Assembly: GCA_951799405.1 (NCBI GenBank)
Contig: OX637362.1
Coordinates: forward strand, 12,634,493 to 12,698,492
DNA length: 64,000 nt
Reading direction: 5' to 3'
Origin: Agapetus fuscipes
Taxonomy: Eukaryota; Arthropoda; Insecta; Trichoptera; Glossosomatidae
Position numbers and translations under genes: made by a program. The first letter of the stretch is position 1; each line of letters opens with the position of its first letter. Below the pieces are notes generated by a model. That model was not told where the DNA came from, made no database searches, and saw only the letters and a list, made by a program, of their open reading frames with translations. Shown here piece by piece: positions 59,381 to 64,000 of the stretch.

Positions 59381-59614
59381 TAATCTAATCTAATCTAATC
59401 TAAGCTGCAAAGATATATATCATTTAAGATTTATACTAAATGCATTCCCACAAGCAGATATGTATAATTTCGCGCTAACACATGCCGCATGTGGACCTAC
59501 AATATAAAAACCCAATCTCAAATGAACATAAGCCTTGCAACTCTTGCCGTCCTTCCCTGAAACAGGGGTGACATTGGCAAAGTGAACCAATTTTTATATT
59601 ATGGGTGGTCAGCC
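59381..59614 (-). mobile_element. RTa LINE 3' end inserted in SINE-C
   Basis: TAATCTAATCTAATCTAATC tail to GGGTGGTCAGCC. GCATTC at 59375-59380 and again at 59615-59620 is the 6-bp target duplication. This gives exact ends of one RTa insertion. Confidence 0.92.
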
Positions 59615-59645
59615 GCATTCCTCTTCACAAATCTTTTTTTTTTTT
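59615..59645 (+). repeat. SINE-C terminus after the RTa insertion
   Basis: GCATTCCTCTTCACAAATCT and T-run. Confidence 0.85.
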
Positions 59646-60085
59646 AAATAACAAAAAAAACTCGACTCTCAGCCCATCACATTTTATGTGGACTAGGTAT
59701 GCTTAAAGCCTAGATATGTATTAATTTATACATGTATGTAATGGCATGTTTTGAGCCTACAATCCGATTATTATGACATTGTCATGAACTACGCTGAATT
59801 TTGTTGCATGCACGTCGTGTATAATTTTTATTACAACAATATTGAACGAGCGCGGCCCATGTTTTCCCTGTTTACTCGCTATTACGTTTTATTTTCAGTA
59901 ATTATACGTTTTTTCAGCAACCTACTTTGTCTTTTTCTTTTTGATCTTATTTAATTTTTCCTTGGTTCTTCTTTTTCTCTAAAAAAAACCCGGAAAAGTT
60001 ACGTTGAAGTATTTCGAAGAGCAAATCTAATCTAATCTAATTTTTTTCTTAAAAAACCTGGAAAAAGTAACGTTGAAGTATCGCG
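59646..60085. other. Unassigned AT-rich sequence
   Basis: AACCCGGAAAAGTTACGTTGAAGTAT at 59988 recurs as AACCTGGAAAAAGTAACGTTGAAGTAT at 60056, each leading to a TCTAATCTAA stretch: a 68-bp duplication. Confidence 0.5.
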
Positions 60086-60089
60086 TAGA

Positions 60090-60262
60090 GAAAATCTAAT
60101 TTAATCTAATCTAAGTTGCAAAGATATGTAACATTATGGATTCACATTAGATGCATTTTTAAAAGCAGACACGTTTAAGTTTGCGCTTTAAAATGCCGCA
60201 CGAATCTCAGATGAGCATACACCCTGCAACTCTTGTCAACCTTCCCTGAAACAGGGAAACGC
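60090..60262 (-). repeat. RTa LINE 3' end, shortened
   Basis: TTAATCTAATCTAAGTTGCA, AAAATGCCGCACGAATCTCA (deletion), CCCTGAAACAGGG. Confidence 0.82.
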
Positions 60263-60319
60263 TCGTAGAAAATTGTTCACTACAATAAGATACGTAAGCT
60301 TTCTTACTTTGGTCACATA

Positions 60320-60735
60320 ATAATAGGAAATGGAGCTCCCTCCCCGTCTACTTGGAGCATCCGCCATCGAAGGCACCCACCTTATGGACAGAAGCCTAGT
60401 TGCCTAGAGCTTAGGGCTAGCTCGCCTCAGACTCAGTGCTTCAAACAGTGCTCCGTGAAAGTGAACCGCCAGAACTGTGATTGGCTTCAAGTGCGTTGAT
60501 ACAGGTCTGGCCATTTCCTTCTCCACCCTTTCCCTTTTTATGGATTCAACTTTTATATTAACTGTACCTCATTAAACCTCTTTGATTAACATTAGCTCTC
60601 ATTTTTCAATATACAACCCTCCCCAAGGTATAAGGTAAGCAACACAAAGAAAGAACCCCAGGCCCTGAGAGTGATGCCGATGATAGCTAGCCGGAGTGTG
60701 TATCCTGTAGGTACATCAGAAGGTACCTTTCCATC
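60320..60735 (+). repeat. Repeat family R3
   Basis: AATGGAGCTCCCTCCCCGTC, TCATTAAACCTCTTTGATTA, AAGAAAGAACCCCAGGCCCT, GATAGCTAGCCGGAGTGTGT. Parallel to 12230-12620. Confidence 0.6.
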
Positions 60736-61262
60736 AAACATAACAAGCAGTGAGTCTTGTACGTTAGTGACCGATCAAGAGTGATTCCTAGGTATTTGGA
60801 GTTGTTGCAACAGGAGCGCAACAAATTAGGAGTAATAAATTAAGTAGGTTTCAACTTAATTTGTTGGCTAAATAAGTCTACTGAAGAAAGCCGTTTCAGT
60901 TTACTTTACTTTATTTCTGTTGAAGAAGGTGAGTTTTTGTTTCCTGAGAAATATGATTCGAAAGACCTTCAATAAAACGAAATGTCAACTGGGATTCGTG
61001 TAAACAAACTACGACTCTGAATTTCCCGCTCAAACATCTTGTAGTTGAAATTTGTATGGGCGTTTTTTCCTCTCAGGTATTTGCGCCAAATATTGGCGGC
61101 GTGCAAACTTGCACAATAAAACGGCTCCGTTGACTTTTCGCAAACGGAAAAATTGATCGGAAATAAATATTATAGTTATATATATACGAGTATATATATA
61201 TGGCGCGTTCACAAGGTCTCAAGACTGAATTGTTCTTTAATTAATCTATAATCTTAGATATA
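60736..61262. other. Unassigned sequence
   Basis: TATA-type dinucleotide run at 61171-61200. Nothing else recognised. Confidence 0.3.
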
Positions 61263-61265
61263 TTG

Positions 61266-61402
61266 ATCTTAGGATCTTGCTTGAGAATTGGCGCTTTCTA
61301 CAGCGACGACCAAGCTTGCAGAGGGCTCTTGAGGTGTGATACACACAAAAACAGCGCTCACCAAATAAATCATCCTAGTATTATTATTATTATTATTATT
61401 GA
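61266..61402 (+). repeat. SINE-A1 3' end
   Basis: TCTTGCTTGAGAATTGGCGC, GAGGGCTCTTGAGGTGTGAT, AAATAAATCATCCTAGTATT and seven ATT units. Confidence 0.9.
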
Positions 61403-61527
61403 CATTTTAGACTCATATTTATTGCATGCAGCCACATTGAAATAAAATGACTAGATTGAAATTGATTTACATAAATATGGGTTTGACTTTGGTTTTCTTA
61501 CTGTAGATCTCAGATCTATGCAAATGC

Positions 61528-61785
61528 GATCTATAATCTAAAATTTACGTAAGTTGCAAAGAGGCTCATATTTAATGCATAACCACATGCAGGCACATGT
61601 GAGTTCCCGTTTACAAATTTTGCATGTGTACCTACATACAAATTATACCAAACCTCACGCAAACATAAACTTTGCAAAATATTAAAATATAACCGTCTTT
61701 CTCTGAAACTGGGGTGGCTTAAGTAAACCAATATTTTACAGCATAGGGGGCCAGCCTCATACCAACGTATTAGTCAAGAGACACA
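61528..61785 (-). repeat. RTa LINE 3' end, diverged subfamily
   Basis: GATCTATAATCTAAAATTTA, CATGCAGGCACATGTGAGTT, CTGAAACTGGGGTGGCTTAA. Confidence 0.78.
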
Positions 61786-61919
61786 AATATTTCAACAGGA
61801 CACAAAAATGGCTTTAACTTACACAAAAATAATTAAAAATAAACTGAATTATTTCTCTCAAAACTTCTGAATGATTATTATCCTTGAACAAAAATAAATG
61901 ATTATGTCACCGTTGTTGT

Positions 61920-62170
61920 GTATGTTCCTTGATTTATTGATTGGTATGCGGCTGACCACCCATGCTGTAAAAATTGTTCACTTTGCCAATATCACCCATG
62001 TTTCAGGGAAGCACGGCAAGAGTTGCAGGGTGTTTGTCCATTTGAGATTGGGTTTTTATGTTGTAGGTTCACATGCGGCATGTGCAAGCGCGAACTTATA
62101 CGTGTCTGCTTGTGAGAATGCATATTATGTGAACCCCCAATGTAACATATCTTTACAACTTAGATTAGAT
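61920..62170 (+). repeat. RTa LINE 3' end with short tail
   Basis: TTCCTTGATTTATTGATTGG, CACATGCGGCATGTGCAAGC, AACTTAGATTAGATAAGA. Confidence 0.88.
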
Positions 62171-62449
62171 AAGACACAAAAGGGACCTCAACATGAACAA
62201 AAATAATTAAGTAGGACACAAGAAAAGCCTTAGCTTAAACAAACATAATTAAAAGTAAACTGAATATACTTATCAATACCATATTAGTACCAAATCCATC
62301 CCTTCTGTTGACCGTATTCCCAAGGAAGCAATTCCTAAGAAATGATCCAGATGACGCAAACTCCACACATGGCCGTCCTGCACCCCCTCCCTTCCTCATA
62401 CCCCCGCACAATGACACCCTATAAGATTGATTCCGTTTCTAAGCCATTT

Positions 62450-62615
62450 AGTATTTATTTAACCACCTGATGATGCGAACGAATGTTTGCGAAACCGGTT
62501 GTGGAATCAAAATAAAATATACTCTATGTAATCGTCAACAAAGTTGTTCTTACTTTTTATCTTTTAAGATGAACGATTACAAAGTGAATGCCTCTGCAAC
62601 CAATAAAATTGAATT
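62450..62615 (+). mobile_element. PLE terminal-repeat fragment (family PLE-3)
   Basis: Ribozyme followed by TATACTCTATGTAATCGTCA, AACAAAGTTGTTCTTAC and GATGAACGATTACAAAGTGAATGCC. Matches 38920-38998 and, inverted, 37970-38040. Confidence 0.82.
62462..62505 (+). ncRNA. Hammerhead ribozyme, PLE-3 family, core complete
   Basis: CCAC (62463-62466), perfect core CUGAUGA (62467-62473), extra U (62474), stem II GCGAAC/GUUUGC with a GAAU loop (62475-62490, 6 bp with one G-U), GAA (62491-62493), palindrome ACCGGU (62494-62499), U17 (62500), GUGG (62501-62504). All invariant residues are present and stem II is the longest in the window. Not part of a palindrome here. Confidence 0.82.
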
Positions 62616-63000
62616 ATTGCTATCAAAACTTCTGAATGATTATCACTAAATTAAAATATATAATTCTGTCACCGCCTACACATATATACTCCCTCGTTAG
62701 GTAAGCTACAAAATTGTGACCAAAAATAGGTCGGTTTCACGGCTTGGGCGTTAATCGATCACAGTCTTCAGAGCTTGTGAAGAACCCGAGTACTTACAAC
62801 AAAATCAAATCAATTATTAACGCCCGATAGAAAAAAAAAGTGTACAAGATCGACTCACAGTTCGTTCTATCCTTGTTGGAGAGAAATTTTCTTTACAAAA
62901 CTCGAGCTGAAAATTAATTTTGGCCCATTCTTATAATTTTTGGCAGAGCTTGCTAAACGGAATTGGAGTTCTTTTCAATGAAATTGTACATTTTATCGAA
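62616..63000. other. Unassigned sequence
   Basis: Nothing recognised. Confidence 0.3.
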
Positions 63001-63001
63001 A

Positions 63002-63082
63002 GACTGGTCCGTAGTCTAATATGTAATACTGCTTAGTCGTTAACGGAAGGTTTTGAATTCAATTCCCGGTGGCGCACTATAA
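63002..63082 (+). repeat. SINE-A head, diverged
   Basis: GACTGGTCCGTAGTCTAATA and TGAATTCAATTCCCGGTGGCGCAC. Confidence 0.75.
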
Positions 63083-63129
63083 AATGAACGTACAAGAAGA
63101 AAATGCATTAAAAAGGGGCTGGACCGTCG

Positions 63130-63375
63130 GTGTTATGGCCGAGAGGGCCAAGTGAACTGATTTTTCTAGCGTGTTTGGAATAGAACAACGTTGGTTTGAT
63201 CCCCGCCTGGGTCATTTGACAATAACTTTGACCCTGGTTCAAAAGATGTGTTTGGGTAATTATTAATTAATAATTCATTTAAAATACACAGTTATGAATT
63301 ATTAATTGATGATATTAATACATGTTTCTGTCCAGGCAGAATAAGTTGGTGAATTGCATTCCTCTTCAAAAATTT
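63130..63375 (+). mobile_element. SINE-C, full length
   Basis: GTGTTATGGCCGAGAGGGCC (A-box region of a tRNA-Ser/Leu-like head), B-box GGTTTGATCCCC, GACCCTGGTTCAAAAGATG, AATACATGTTTCTGTCCAGG, TTGCATTCCTCTTCAAAAAT. Confidence 0.88.
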
Positions 63376-63449
63376 ATTTACAAGAAAAGATATTTTTTTT
63401 ATTTTATTTAAGAAGAATAAACGGCTATGTAGCCTTTTACAATAATAAT

Positions 63450-63856
63450 AATAATCTATAATCTAAGTTGCAAGGATATATTCATTTAAAGCTCTCAGAT
63501 GTATGCCCACAAACCAACAAGTGTAGTTCGCGCTTACAAATGCTGAATGTGTACTTACAAATAAAATCCAAACCTCAAATGAACATAAGCCCCACAACTT
63601 TTGCCGACCTTCCCTGAAACAGGGGTGACATTGGCAAAGTGAACCATTTTTTACAGTATGGGTGGTCAGCCTCATACCAACCTATAAGTCAAGGAATATG
63701 AATAATAAATTACATTTAAATATAAAAAAGAACAAAACCTTACAAAGAAATCTATACAAAAAAAGTCAAAAATTTCCTATGCAAAAAATGTAGCAAATGA
63801 ATACACCAACATTAGAAATCAACATTGCAGATTAGCCGCCACTTCTTCCTGTCCAA
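63450..63856 (-). repeat. RTa LINE 3' end reaching the last ORF codons
   Basis: Complement of 53747-54130 with very few differences: ATAATCTATAATCTAAGTTG tail to AGCCGCCACTTCTTCCTGTC. A recent copy, truncated within the final codons. Confidence 0.92.
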
Positions 63857-64000
63857 CATTGCGATAAATATAAATATGTAGGTACATAAGTAGGTACTGT
63901 ATCTATAGGTATAAAACTAATATCTTAAAATATAACACAAATAAATGACACATAAATAATATACAAAGATGTAAATATACGATGGTTATAAAGCAATAGA

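Overview
This is a stretch of animal nuclear DNA, most likely from an arthropod. It is AT-rich, shows no operons or bacterial ribosome-binding sites, and is full of non-LTR retrotransposons, tRNA-derived SINEs, Penelope-like elements (PLEs), LTR fragments and relics of mariner, piggyBac, hAT-type and Harbinger-type DNA transposons. A 120-bp 5S rRNA-like sequence keeps an insect-like start and end. I find no host protein-coding gene I can support. Every long reading frame I recognise belongs to a transposable element, and almost all are truncated or broken. The species cannot be named from the sequence alone.

Dominant families (names are mine). RTa is an endonuclease/reverse-transcriptase type LINE. 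Its best copy is 52285-54158, a 3'-truncated copy lies at 19435-20975, and over 30 short copies carry only its ~250-bp 3' end with a GATTA-type tandem tail. RTb is a CR1/L2-like LINE (35476-36655, 57310-58262; older relatives at 30980-31575 and 33045-33480). RTc is a relative of RTa with an ACTGTA-type tail (8158-8470, 5270-5740, 1353-1469, 58262-58340). SINE-A, SINE-B and SINE-C are three tRNA-headed SINEs. SINE-A occurs with three different 3' modules: one shared with the RTb LINE end, one that is an entire SINE-B, and one unique module with an A-rich tail.

The most interesting layer is RNA. At least seven distinct PLE-derived sequence families each contain a hammerhead-ribozyme-like motif of the PLE type. 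Each has a stem I of 3-5 bp, a CUGAUGA-like core, usually one extra residue before stem II, a stem II hairpin, GAA, a 4- or 6-nt self-complementary stem III, then U or C at the cleavage site. Five copies keep a complete core (7991-8030, 17182-17221, 23548-23587, 38871-38914, 62462-62505). Several lie in large palindromes made of two inverted PLE terminal repeats. One PLE copy (22685-23475) keeps a GIY-YIG endonuclease domain next to its ribozyme.

Layout. 1-9 kb: RTa/RTc fragments, a mariner relic, a Harbinger-like MITE inside RTc, a 21-bp satellite, and the first PLE ribozyme. 9-16.5 kb: a larger Harbinger-like MITE, SINE-B copies, LTR fragments and unknown repeat families. 17-24 kb: PLE palindrome, a third LINE type, the 3'-truncated RTa copy, an LTR, the PLE with GIY-YIG. 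24-29 kb: two tandem arrays, the 5S-like sequence, SINE-A, a largely unassigned 1.9 kb, a composite SINE. 30-42 kb: CR1-like relics, MITEs, RTb, three PLE palindromes, many SINEs. 42-51 kb: SINE composites, two degraded PLE ribozymes, a 1.1-kb hAT-like element with nested PLE and SINE-C pieces, a 462-bp duplication. 51-64 kb: the best RTa copy, a piggyBac derivative inserted in a SINE-A, the second RTb, SINE-C copies, and a final intact PLE ribozyme. Nested insertions with target-site duplications allow several events to be ordered in time.
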